From NCBI RefSeq assembly GCF_041296385.1, contig NW_027184085.1:9233301-9297300 (forward strand): a stretch of DNA of 64,000 nucleotides, read 5' to 3'. Shown one piece after another: positions 1 to 10,870 of this stretch (positions are counted from its first letter, which is position 1; each line of letters begins with the position of its first letter). The translations under genes and the position numbers were made by a program. This DNA is from Aphelocoma coerulescens. Lineage: Eukaryota > Chordata > Aves > Passeriformes > Corvidae. Under the pieces are notes generated by a model, which saw only the letters and a list, made by a program, of their open reading frames with translations, was not told where the DNA came from and did not search any database.

Positions 1-355
1 GGCTCTGGGGGAAGCTTATTGCTCTCTACAACTACCTGGAAGGAGACTGTAGCCAGGAGAGGGTCAGTTCCTTCTCCCAGGTGACAAGTGATAGAACAAG
101 AGGGAATGACCTCAAGTTCTGCCAGGTTGGATATTAGGAAATGTGTTTCCATTGAAAGGTGTGTCAAGCACTGGAACAGGCTGCCCAGGGCAGTGGTATA
201 GCTACCATCCCCGTAGGTTTTTAAAAGATGACTAAATGTGGTGCTTGTGGGCATGGTTTAGTGGTGGAGCTGGCAGCACTGGATTAACGGTTGCAGCTGA
301 TGGTCTTAGAGGTCTTTTCCAGCCTAAATGATTCTGTGATTCTATGAATGATGGA
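1..355 (+). mobile_element. CR1 LINE 3' end, avian type, left edge cut by window
   Basis: The sequence follows the avian CR1 3' end in order. It opens with the block coding the LINE C-terminus (GCTCTCTACAACTACCTGGA at 21-40), then the segment around GGAACAGGCTGCCCAGGG (173-190), then the TTTAGTGGTGGAGCTGGCAG block (258-277), and ends in ATTCTGTGATTCTATGAATG at 330-349. CR1 retroposons are usually 5'-truncated and end in short repeats of this kind instead of poly(A). The copy is clearly diverged and has no coding capacity. It may extend left of the window. Confidence 0.93.
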
Positions 356-2149
356 TAGCCCAGTAAGTGTGCTATTCAGGGAGGCTATAAACCATGGGTA
401 ACACAAGGGATAAGTAAAACTCCAGCTTGAGACACTCAAGTCTCTGATGTACTCAGGAACTGGGCATCCGGGCTCCTGTGGGAATCCAGAGAGTTATTTC
501 TCTGACCCTGACTTAGACACTGACCTTTGGTCAGCTGAATCACTCTCTGCTTGGTTGTTTAGACATTTTTGTCTGCTGTGGGTGTCTGTGTATGAGCTGG
601 GTGCAAGGACATCCCTGGTGGGACTGAAATCCTACTGCACTCCCAGTTACATTGACACTATTGTCAAGTTTAGACCTTCTTGGGACCTGTAGGATCCCTT
701 TGGGCTTCCTTCTGACCCAGAAAGAAGCCCTGCACTGTGTTTGTAAGCCCACTTGTAGGAGACCAGGATACTCTGAGATATCCCAGATGACAGTCTATGG
801 GTAGGCAACTGAATGGAGTGGTAATTCTCAGAGAAATTAAATTGCCATGGTATGGCTGCATGCAGGCAACTGGATTCAGGTTACTGACACCTACACAAGG
901 CATTTTTTATCCCTGACCGTGGATCTCCATGGGAAGAGCTGGAAGGACATCTCAAGGATTTTCAACTTTGTACATTCAACCTTGCTATTATCAACAAAAA
1001 CTGCATTTTGCGCACTCTGAGTGTAGAACTTTGTGGGTGGTATGCAGACAAATAACTCCCCAGGACCCAAACAAGACCCACCAATGAATTTCACATAGGC
1101 TACAAAACAACAGCTGCAAACATCACTACCAAGCAAAGCTCAAAACAAATGCTCAAGGGAAGCAGTGGGAATGTAAGCACTTCCCATGCCCCTGGGCATC
1201 CTGAATTTACTTATTTGGCATCCACTTGGAAAATGAAGATACAGTCCTCACTTGGGGAGCTGAACCACATGGTAAATTGCGTCTTGTGCCACACCACAAG
1301 TGAATATGACCCAGCTGAACACAGTTTAAAGGACACTGACTATTCTGCTCTTTCTCATATCTGATCTATTTTTCAAAAAGCTTACAATCAATCCTTTGAT
1401 CCATTTTTTCTCTCTTCCTTCTGGTCCTTCCTCTTCTCTTCCTTCTTTTTTCCTTTTTCCTTGTTCCCCTGCATAGATGGAAACCTCATTCACTATTGCT
1501 GAAACATGCAGACTGCTGAGGAATTGACACCGAAAAAGGACTGGAAGGCTGAGTTGATTCTCATCATTGGAGTCCAGGAATCCTCTCCTGAACAAAAATA
1601 ATAAGAAATGCACAGTGTTTAAGGAGATCTCTACCAAGAACCATTAAATTATATATTCATTCTGAGTTAATGTCAATAACTTATGGTTAAAATACCTTTT
1701 CTGAGGCAGTATCCTGTGACTGAGGACATCACAAGACAGAAGGATATACATTTCTATTCCGTGTTTTCTCAATCACCCCTAGAATTAAAAACTGGGATGT
1801 ATTTCCAAGCTTGAATTTGACTTGAGGTTCTTGAGACAGTCCCTGTCATGTCTTTCTTACTGTGTTGAACAGCTCCTGAAAATCTTTACCAAAAGCCCTG
1901 TTAACCCTGCTAAGGGGTGTACGTGCTGCTGCAACATGCCTCTTGATCTTGCTATCACTAATCTAAGGAGGTTGAGGGCAAGACTCAGGCCATCCGCTTC
2001 AGTAGGTAATAAGAAAGTAAACAGAATTCATGTCCTCCTACTGGAGACAGAAATTCAGAAAACTTGCACTCCTGCTTGGAGAGAAAGCCTTGTGCCAAAG
2101 GAGTCACTTATTGCATTCTTCTGTGCCTGGCCCTAAGCTCACAAGAAAG
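356..2149. other. Unique non-coding stretch, no gene recognised
   Basis: No exon, RNA gene or known repeat is recognised. The open frames here are at most about 100 codons, lie on both strands and resemble nothing I know. A pyrimidine-rich tract at 1398-1470 is the only compositional feature. The right end, from about 1800, could be a further decayed part of the CR1 that follows, but I cannot align it. Confidence 0.55.
1398..1470 (+). repeat. Polypyrimidine tract
   Basis: About 70 bases are almost all C and T (CTCTTCC and TTCTTTTTTCC-like blocks) with very few purines. It is low-complexity sequence without a regular unit. Homopurine-homopyrimidine tracts can form triplex DNA, but no function is implied here. 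Confidence 0.7.
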
Positions 2150-3600
2150 GGACATTTCATCTCTTCCACCCTGGGGTAATTTTTGTGTGCAGCATTCCAG
2201 GTGCATTTTCACTGATCATTCTCGAAGTTAAAACACCTTCCTTACTCCTGTTCTTTCTTCTACTCATTATAGCTTGTATCTTGTTTGTCTATCCAATTAT
2301 CACACAATAAAGCTGCCATCAAAAGAGGAAATTGCTTGACCTTTGCAAACTCCTAATATTTTTTCCAATTCTCTGCTTTCTAGAGACAGCACCAAGACCA
2401 CAACTTCCCTTCTTCCTCTGAGAGGATGCTCCCTTCAGCTCTTAATATGTGTCTTGTCCTTGTAAGCACTGACCATCTTTGTGTCAGCCAATAGTGTCAT
2501 TACCAGCAATTTCGCTTTTCCTCCCAGATTATGGATGACAAGACACAGTCATGCCAGGCTTCCTACCAACTCCTACAGACCTCGCCTCCTCAGAAACACC
2601 CCCACCTGCCCTTGATGCCTCATAAACAACTACTTTTTAGCAGATCACTTAGCAGCTCCTAATCCATTTAGGGAACACTTCATGGACATTGCATCAGACC
2701 AATTTTTTAATCAAACTGTCATGAGCTGCGAAGTCGAAGCTTTGTAAAAGACTAAATATATTATATTCGTGTAGTCACCTTTATCATCCCAACTTTTTAT
2801 CTCATCAAAGAGTGTTTGACAAGTCCTATTTTCTATTAGTCTGTGTTAACTGGCCCTAATTATGTTCCCATGCATTAATTCTGTTTTGATTGACTCCTGT
2901 ATTAGTTTTTCCATTATTGTGATGAGATTATGTCAGACTTGCCACTCTAGAGCTGCTGGGGTCAGACCACTTTCTCTTTTCTAATACTGGGACATAATGA
3001 GAGCTCTCCGACTCCTCTGGAATTTCCCTAGTGCTACAGGAGTTATCCAAGACTGATGTCAAGGGGTCAGAAATTTCCTCAGCCAGTTCTAGGAAAATTC
3101 TTGGCTGCAAGTTTGCAGATCCTGTTCGTATAAAATGTGTTTATCCCTAGAAGAAGTTGCTTAACTTCCTTCTTGGTTGCTAGTAGAGTGGAAAATATTT
3201 CGACATCCTTGTGTGATATAAACACATCCTCTTCTTTCTTTCCAAACTCAGAGCAAACATATTTATTGAACACTTCTACTGTCTCTAAATCATTATTCAC
3301 ATTTTTTTCTCTCTCCACATGGTTGGCCCATGACATTGCTGACATTTCTGTTTTTCCTAATTAGTCCAGAAAACTCTTTTCTGTTCAATAATTTGGATCT
3401 TTCCTTACCACCTTCATCTTCTCCTTTCCATTTTTTGTACTTCCTATCTTAAAATTTATACTGATTTGCCTTTCTGCTTCATGTCCTTGCTTTACTTTGC
3501 TATTCTAGGGCTAATTGCTACCTTCATGTCAATGCTGAACTAAAAATGTCTTTTTGGCCAAAATTGTTCTGATCTTTTCCTTATGAAAAGGTTTAGGCCT
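2150..3600 (-). mobile_element. Ancient CR1/L3-like LINE, reverse-transcriptase region and 3' part
   Basis: Read on the minus strand, this matches the older CR1/L3-type LINEs common in turtles, crocodilians and other amniotes. Recognisable blocks include the segment equivalent to 'latest: collinear RT C-terminal region' at about 2690-2900 (TTTTTAATCAAACTGTCATG at 2704-2723; AAATATATTATATTCGTGTA at 2754-2773), the region around GGAATTTCCCTAGTGCTACA (3020-3039), and the AACATATTTATTGAACACTT block (3255-3274). Two minus-strand frames translate to RT-like protein (see the pseudogene entry). The lower-coordinate end, about 2150-2350, resembles the less conserved 3' portion. The boundaries are estimates. 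It is one of the longest repeats in the window and too old to be active. Confidence 0.85.
2928..3345 (-). pseudogene. CR1/L3 ORF2 reverse-transcriptase fragment, frame-shifted
   Basis: Two overlapping minus-strand frames carry the N-terminal side of a CR1-type reverse transcriptase. The first (3345 to 3079) contains VEVFNKYVCSEFGKK, like the family's VFNKYF-SVFGKK segment, followed by EVKQLLLGIN. The second (3110 to 2928) contains FLELAEEISDPLTSVLDNS and then STREIPEE, which matches the family's KELAEEI-PL--IF--SW-TGE-PEDW segment just before the KKG..DD.. stretch (here EKRKWSDPSS). The order and spacing fit one protein broken by a single frameshift near 3079-3110. The catalytic YADD region is not seen. 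It is a relic of a LINE, not a host gene. Confidence 0.82.
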
Positions 3601-3627
3601 TTGTAAACCCCCTTTAAAGCTCTCCTT

Positions 3628-3702
3628 ATACATATACATACATATATTCACACTATGAATATGTGAGTGTGTATGTAAGTACATATGAGTGTATACACAT
3701 TT
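3628..3702. repeat. Degenerate (TA/CA/TG)n low-complexity stretch
   Basis: Alternating purine-pyrimidine steps (ATACATATACATACATAT, then GTGAGTGTGTATGTAAGTAC) form a decayed dinucleotide microsatellite just beyond the 5' side of the ancient CR1. The CA-rich left half and TG-rich right half are partly self-complementary. Confidence 0.65.
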
Positions 3703-4689
3703 TTCCTGTGCTCAGTTAAGTTCATGCTTTCCCTCAGCTTTGGGAAATTGTTTTCTGAAGGCACAGCATACATCTTTTAGAGGGAGGTTGTTTTTATTAG
3801 GTGTCATGAACAAGATTCCAAGGAAAAGAACCACTTGGATGCACTCGGGCAGGACCTTTGATGTACCCTCCAAGAGCTTTTGTACTTTGCAGAGATGGAT
3901 GTAGCTTGGATGAGGCTGATCAGGAGCAGGAAATTTGTCCATCCAAGGCAATCAAACCTACAAATCCTCATGGGTTTTTCTTACCTCACCTTTCTCAAAA
4001 TCATCTCCATGTTTGCAGTAAGGCTCAAATCTAAAGCGCTCTATCAGGGTCACAGATATTTTATAACAAGTATCAGGACTGATGATATGTAAGATTTGAT
4101 GTTGACTGAACACAGCCATTTCATAAGAGTCATTTGGAACCCAGATTTGTGTGACCAGAAACTCCACTAGCTGAAATATCATTACAAGGAGAGGAGACAC
4201 TAGGCAGCTGGAGGGGAAAAAGCTGTTTTACATTAGCAACATGTGGAAGACAAGATAGATTTTTTTAGTCTGAGTAACAAAGGTTGTACCTGCTTGAAGG
4301 TTGCCTGACTCAATTTGTTGAATGATTCAGAATGACCTTAGGTGTTGATAATTCTGGCTCCTATGAGATTTCCTAGGAATCAAGCTCTTTACAGCTAATA
4401 TAACTTTACCCAAGATGTGTGTATGTCTGAGGACTATTCAATAATGACAGTCAGTTTGGTTTGTTTGCAATCTCACTGTGTCTGTTCAGCATATAAGGAT
4501 GTCAGAGAATGCTTTATCAGGGTTCAAGCTGAAGGAGTTTGAGAAATCTCTGGCAAAGTGAGATGAAATTGTAGGTGAAATAACTATCATAAAGCAAGTT
4601 GTGGCTGACAGACACAGTTTTAGAATCATTACAGACAAAGTTCAGCACATCGAAGGAATAAAACCCAGTCAGCTCAGCCCTAGTCACTG

Positions 4690-5030
4690 AGTCTGAAATG
4701 GATGGTTTGAATCATGGTTAATTTATTCAAACTGGCTTTCCATCTTGATGTGATAGACAGGTATGATATGCCTATCCCCATTCGACATTTAAATAGTTCT
4801 CACAATAATGCGTCAAATTGAGTTCCATCACTGGTTATAATGCTGAACACTGACCTGTGACATTTGAAATTAAATGACGGGAGCACAAATGCACTCATTC
4901 CCGAGTGATCAAGCTTTTCACACAGGTGGAACATTTTTGTTCCAGCAGCCATTTTGTTCCAGCCATAGCACCCGACTTGTGTCAATCACAATTCAAAGCA
5001 AAGGGAGCAATTCCTCTCATAACATAGAAT
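4690..5030. promoter_or_regulatory. Possible conserved non-coding block
   Basis: This AT-rich segment carries homeodomain- and HMG-like words (GGTTAATTTATTCAAA, GAAATTAAATGACGG, TCAATCACAATTCAAAGCAAAGG) and is free of recognisable repeats. The last word resembles a TCF/LEF or SOX site (CAAAG). Also, TTTTGTTCCAGC occurs twice with an 18-bp period near 4935-4965. The call rests on texture alone, with no alignment behind it. Confidence 0.25.
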
Positions 5031-8000
5031 TATGCTGCTGATCTCTCAGGATGCTGTGGACAGTAAGAGATTACGTGTGTTTAAAAGATGACTGGACTAA
5101 TTCATGAAGGAGTGAGCTACTGCTGGCTATTAAGAAAAGCATGCTCACCTACTTCAGGATGTCTGCATGATAGAAATTGCTGGAGCCTGGCAGAGTACTC
5201 AGGGGAAATATCACTATATCCTTGCCATGTTCTCTTACTTTCCATGTAGGAATCTACTGCTGGCCACTGCCACAAATAGGACACTTTTAAAATGGATTTT
5301 TTGTCTGTCTGAATGCAGCCATTCTTATATTTTTAATCAAACCCAGTGAAAATGCCTGAGTGTGATTAAAATGGGCATGGGAATGGGCTGAGGGTACCTA
5401 AAAGTTTGGCATGGCAGCTCTTCAACAGAGTGTGTCATAGGAGCTGATGTATAGCTGGGTGCAGTACCGCATCAACAACAAAACAAGCCTCCTCCTTGGG
5501 CTGGTATTTCATAGCTGAGCTTGCACTCTCCTTGCAGACACGATCTTAATGGTGAATGAACTTCAGGGTAGACTGCATTTGATGCAAGATAGCAGTCATT
5601 ATTCAAGCTGACATTGACAAAATGACAGAGTGGTAAAGTAATGGCACATTCTTTGATACTGCTCTCAGGGTCAGGGTGCTCACTGTTGTAGGATGGCTTA
5701 TTGATCCGGCTTGCCATTTTTAGAGACCAGACAAGATGTCAGAAGGAAGTTGCGACTGGTGAATAACAAGAATCAAAGGATTTTGCATTGATTCGTGGCC
5801 TTCACGAAGTGTGGACATGCAGGTTTCTTATGGTCTCTGAACAAATGGTCTGAAACTTGTGTACCTCCCACATGATGATTCCATGGATAGGAGGTGCTTT
5901 GACAGCCAGCAACTTTCTTATTTCTGATCTCATAATTTTATTCCTGTGAGCTTCCAAGAATGTTACATACAGGGATGGATTTCATTTTGGGGCTGTAGTG
6001 ACACAAAAGGGCAGCTCTGATTTCATAGCTACATGCATTCCTTTGGAGAATGAAGGTTTATGCAAAGTCTTGGTGCACAAGGAGGATGCCAAGCCAAATG
6101 TATTTTTAGCTGTTCAGCCAGCTGGGTTTCTTGCATCTATGAATTCACTGCTTTTCCCCACAACGATGAACAGAAACACCAGTCTTGTAAAAGTTCTCAG
6201 CAAAATATCTCTAAAGATTGGTGAACCCAAAGGTGCTGTGAAGCTCCTAAACTTTCTTTGGAGCCCATCCAGCAATGGCAGAAATGCTTTAGTTTTATGA
6301 TTATTCCCTCTGAGAAGATGATGTATCCAAGGAATTGTACTTTTGGGAACTTTTAATGTTTTATGCACAGTCTATTTTCCCAAGCCTCAGCTAGAGAGGA
6401 CCAGCACTGTCCATGCAGCCAGCCAGGAATGAGCTTGAGGCATCCATGCAAACATTACTGATGCAAGGCCCAACGGGAAGAGGCTGAGCAGCTTTGCTAA
6501 ATACTCAAAGTAAATGTGTGCTACAGAGTCTAAAACCTTCTAGTCAACACCTTCATAAATACACACCAAGCCGCAAGCTCTATTTAAGCCCAACTCCATA
6601 AACATCCTGGCACTCTGTGTCCTTTTCAACAGTTCTTTGATTAAAGACAGATGACATTTGGTTTTGATCATCATTTATTTTTCACAGTTTGATGTAGTCA
6701 ACAACAAGGCATAAAGACCCATCCTTTTTTAACAAACATAACAGAGGCATAGAGGGAAATATATGACTGAATGAAATTCTTTGTTAGGCTTTTTTTTTAA
6801 GGTGTTCCTGTGGGGCTTGAAATCTAGTCTGGAGAAGCGGTAAATTATTTCAACCAAAGTGCTGGCTTCAAGATTCAGATTGTTTGGATATCAAAAGTCT
6901 GAGGCTGAATTACAACACCAGAGAGATTTCATCCAGGTATTTTTCAGAGGTCTGGGGGAGAGATTCACCTGGTCTTGATAGATACAGAAGGGGTCATTGT
7001 GACACATTACTTTCAGGACATCAACAGCCTCTACATAAAAATTACCACTTTGTACAAAATGTGTCCCTACTGATGGGATTTTTGCAAAATGCAGAGGTGA
7101 TGCACTGCAAGCCCTAGCAGGGAAATGTGTCAGGCTGATTAAGTCAAATTGTGTGTTCACAAAGTGAGCTGGGCTCAGGACTCAGGCAGCTCACTCTGAC
7201 ACAACTACCAACAAGGTCAGGAAGGGCCCCAGCTTTGCTGGACCAGAAAATGAAGCTTCAGGGTAGCCATGAGATTCCCAGATGTGACAAAGTCACTCAA
7301 AAGAAACCGTGAGGCAGAGCAAGCGGAGCTGACTCTCCATGTGCATGGGAAAAGCTGACTTACAGCAGAGATATCAACTTTCAGGTCTCACCAAGGCTGG
7401 GTGTTCTGCACATTTCCTTGGCTGGGCAACCTTTAAGAAAATGGATTCTTTGAGTGTGATATAAACAACGCCCAGAGAAAACTGTCCTGGGTAGTCCATC
7501 TGGTGCCTTTCTTGGTACCTTCCCATCCTGTCAGCCAGCACTGGTATAAATAAAAGTTCTGTGTGGGGAAAGTAAATACGATCTGAGCAGGAAGAAAACT
7601 ATTTGCCCTTGATTTTGCAGACTTTGCAGGCCTGTCTGCAGAGTCCAAGCAGGGGTTTGTACAGGTCTGGAGTGCTGACCCCAGCCAAATGAATCCTTTG
7701 CCTTATTCTATCAGCTTTGGCAGAAACACACCGAGGCATGTCAGCCCACTCACTCCTGGTCAAACGTCGTGCGCAGCAGATCAAAGCAGGACAGACGCTG
7801 CCTGTTGCTTGCCAAGAGGGCCAGGTGGCAGAAAGCTTCTCACGTGTCAGCAGACACTGGGAAAGGTTCAGGAAATGTTAATAGACAGCTGACGTCCTAG
7901 TGGAGATCTCAGGCTGCAACTTTCAGAAGGTCACTGCACCTTCAAGCACAGCTGCTGAGGAGTCAGGGGTGCGTGCAGCTGGTGGGATACAGACATGCAG

Positions 8001-8630
8001 GGCTGAGCAGAGGTGTACCCATTTTCCTTGTGTGGGTCAACAGACATATGGTCAAGGGATGGTTAGGAGCAGAGGCAGATGGCAAAGACAGAAATATGAG
8101 TCCTTGTACCCATAATAATCAGCTTTGTGTTTCTTCAAATCATAAACAAGTGTTAAAAGAGGAGCTCATCCTCTTCCCTGGTTTGCTTTGGTGGTCTGGA
8201 ATACACTCCAGGAATTGCTTCCAGTCAGCCGTCTGTTTCTACACTCAGCTTGCAGACTAGTCAATGCCCAGATCTTAGTGGAATTTAAATGGAAAAAGGG
8301 CAAAAAGGCTAATCCAGGGAGGGAGCCAGGAAGACATTTAGAAGCAGGAACATGGTAATGCAAAATCACTGTTCCCAACAACACTTTCAGTCTCCTCCCT
8401 AGGACCAAGTATTAAATGGGACAGAGAGCTGCTGTGATTTGGCTTCTGCTCTTCATATGTTGAATTTTATTTTCCTATTTCATTTTTTATTGTCTTTTTT
8501 TCTTTTTCTTTTGGGAAGTGACCCAAGAAACTGTGTTTCCCACATAGCCATTTCAAAGGAAATTTGATGCTGCAACAAGGACCCTGGGGGAAACACTTTG
8601 GGAAAACAGCACCAGCTCTGTCCTGCATTT

Positions 8631-8690
8631 CTTTTTTTTTTTCTTAGGAAGAAAAGGAAAAAAAAAAAGGAAGGGGAAAGGGAGAGGAGC
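8631..8690. repeat. T-run followed by A/G-rich run
   Basis: A run of T interrupted by C is followed within about 10 bases by GAAGAAAAGG and a 10-12 base A run, then GGAAGGGGAAAGGGAG. The two halves are roughly complementary and could fold back. It is simple low-complexity DNA. Confidence 0.7.
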
Positions 8691-9551
8691 CCTCAGTGTG
8701 GAGAGACATGAAGCTGGGGGAGATTGGGTTTCAGAAAAGCAGGCGACGTGGCTGCTTCATCCTGCTTCTTGAGCCAAGGACTCTCAGCCTTTGCTCAGCC
8801 ACAGAAATATCTCACTCTTCAAAGCTGATACTTTTGTGATCCCTTTTTTTGTCCCTTTCCCTTCTTGTCACTTCAGGAAGGCTCCATAAAACCTCTCCTG
8901 ATTTGTCTCCACCTGCCACAGAGGTTTCCAAACATTTGAAGATGGAGATGTGATTCCTTCTTGCCTTCCCTAGGAGACAGGAACTTTGCTGGGGAAAAAC
9001 TCTTGCTCCACACTGTGGTCAGGCATTCCTTGGCAGCCTCCTGGAGATCCAGAGACAGAGTTACTTATGTCAGGATCTGGTACTTTCAGGTTAAGTATCC
9101 TCACACCCCAAGCCTCCAAGTCTGCCCCCAGAGCAAAGATCTCAGTGTTTTCCAGGATCACAGACTGATTGCTCAACACAGCAGTAATGGGGACTGTGAG
9201 GACACTCCTTTCAGTATCCTGGAAAATAGGATCACCCTCTCAAAACAGCCTCAGGGTGCAAAATGATCCCTCTCTGTCGTGTTGAAGTTGGCTGAGATTG
9301 AAGAAAGGAGAAAAAAGCCTTTCCCCAGCAGGTGCATGTCCAGCTCTTTACCCTGACTTTGATAACTAAACAAGGGCTTTGATCAAAGCTCCTTGGCATG
9401 AACATCTGCCCCAGCCTCTGAAATGCAGCTTTGCCTTACCAGCTTGGAGAGGCACAAAGCTGGAGGCCGGAATGAGCCAGTGCAGTTGGTGAGGGATATC
9501 CTGCTTCTCATGCTGGTCAGGTGGGCAGAGAGACAGGCACCACAGGTTTGC

Positions 9552-9603
9552 ACCTGAGCTGCTCCAGCCATGCAGCTGCTGGGTGGGCTGGAGCAGCTCA
9601 GGT
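9552..9603. repeat. Perfect 18-bp inverted repeat, 16-nt loop
   Basis: ACCTGAGCTGCTCCAGCC at 9552-9569 is the exact reverse complement of 9586-9603. The 16-base loop contains GCAGCTGC, itself a palindrome. Pairing stops cleanly at both ends, with a mismatch immediately outside and inside. The stem is GC-rich (12 of 18) and could form a stable hairpin in single-stranded DNA or RNA. No transposon termini or target duplications are visible around it. Confidence 0.9.
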
Positions 9604-10235
9604 AACCCTTAAGCCACCAGCTCCAGCAGTGCCAGGAGGGTCAGTGGAACTGATCTCTGAAGCTGCAGGAACAGACTTGTCTTACACCCTGCAAGGGACT
9701 CTCACCCAGGGGGTCAAGCAGGACCGGAGAAATGGTGGTATTTCACCAGCCAGCTCACTGTCGTTCCGCTTTGTGGGATGGGAACAGTAGTCATGCTGCC
9801 CCAGCTTGTTCACAAATGCCCTGAAGAATCCAACAGTTGACAAAATATTCATATTTGTAGTCTTCTCCCCCTATCCTTCACACTCATGGTAACCCAAAGA
9901 TCACTGCTGACTGATGCTGCCAGACTGGTGGGATTTAGTCTCTTCAGGCAATGAAAGCAAAAGCTCATTTGTCCACCCTTATGACCCTGGATGCATTTAC
10001 TGTCTCCCCTTCAGAGTGCTCCTTCCCCAGGGCTGGGAGCTGTCTAGCAGAACATCAGGGATCATCTCCCAGCTCAGTGCAGGTCAAATCCTCACCCTCT
10101 TGCACAGAGTGAACTGTGAAATGCTACAACAAGAACATTTGTGTCCCACAAGCCACTTGGAGCAGCATCCTCGAGTCCCAGGGGGTCACTGAGTGGGAAG
10201 GTGACCATGTGCCTGGTCCCCAGCTGTCCCTCACT

Positions 10236-10256
10236 GTGCCATCATGATGATGGCAC
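10236..10256. repeat. 21-bp palindrome, 1-nt centre
   Basis: GTGCCATCAT at 10236-10245 is the exact reverse complement of ATGATGGCAC at 10247-10256, around a single G at 10246. It could be a dyad-symmetric binding site or chance; no flanking feature explains it. Confidence 0.85.
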
Positions 10257-10586
10257 CATGTCCAGATCACACAAGGGTGTCCAGATCCACCATTTGCACA
10301 GCCTTGCATGTCACAGGGATGTCACAACATCTGGGCAGCTGAGTCTTGATCCTGTGGAAAGGATGTGCTGATGAAGGCCCAAATGAGATGTGCAAATTAG
10401 TTCTTCCCCTTTAGCATTCTCAGCCTCACTTCACACAGCTCTAAAGAGCCACTGTAACCCCTCACAAGCTCCTCAAGGTCTATTCAGACTCTGAAATTCC
10501 CCCAGGCTGGCAGTCTGCCCCTATTCACCACAAAGTATTGAAAGGCCAAACCTGCTCTGCTGTAGCTGAGCAGTCTGCCCATTTAA

Positions 10587-10870
10587 TAGAAACATAGAAT
10601 ACTTCAGGTTGGAAGGGACCTTTAAAGGTCATTTTTTCCAAGCCCCCTGCAGGGACATCTCCAACTGGAGCAGGTTTCTCAGAGCCCTATCCAACCTGGC
10701 CATGAATTTTTCCAAGGATAAGACATCTATGACCCCTCTGGGCAACCCGTGCCACTGTTTCCCCACCCTCATTTTAAAGAATTTCTTTACTGTATCTAGA
10801 CTGAATATCCCTTCTTTTTGTTTAAAACAATTCCCCCTGCCCTACTGCTACAGGAATTCCCACAGCATGG
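10587..10870 (-). mobile_element. CR1 LINE 3' end, inverted
   Basis: Read from the left edge, AACATAGAATAC and then TTCAGGTTGGAAGGGACCTT (10603-10622) is the reverse complement of an avian CR1 3' terminus. It continues with GGGCAACCCGTGCCACTGTT (10740-10759) and AAAGAATTTCTTTACTGTAT, the reverse complement of the AGGAAGAATTTCTT segment of CR1. The copy is 5'-truncated near 10870 and moderately diverged, with no coding capacity. Confidence 0.92.

Larger units (their letters stand above)
3703..10586. other. Unique non-coding stretch with no recognised gene
   Basis: About 6.9 kb without a recognised exon or transposon. It contains an AT-rich block with possible conservation (4690-5030), short homopolymer runs (6790-6798; 8631-8668), an 18-bp perfect inverted repeat (9552-9603) and a 21-bp palindrome (10236-10256). 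The longest open frames are about 100 codons and overlap others on the opposite strand. Confidence 0.55.
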
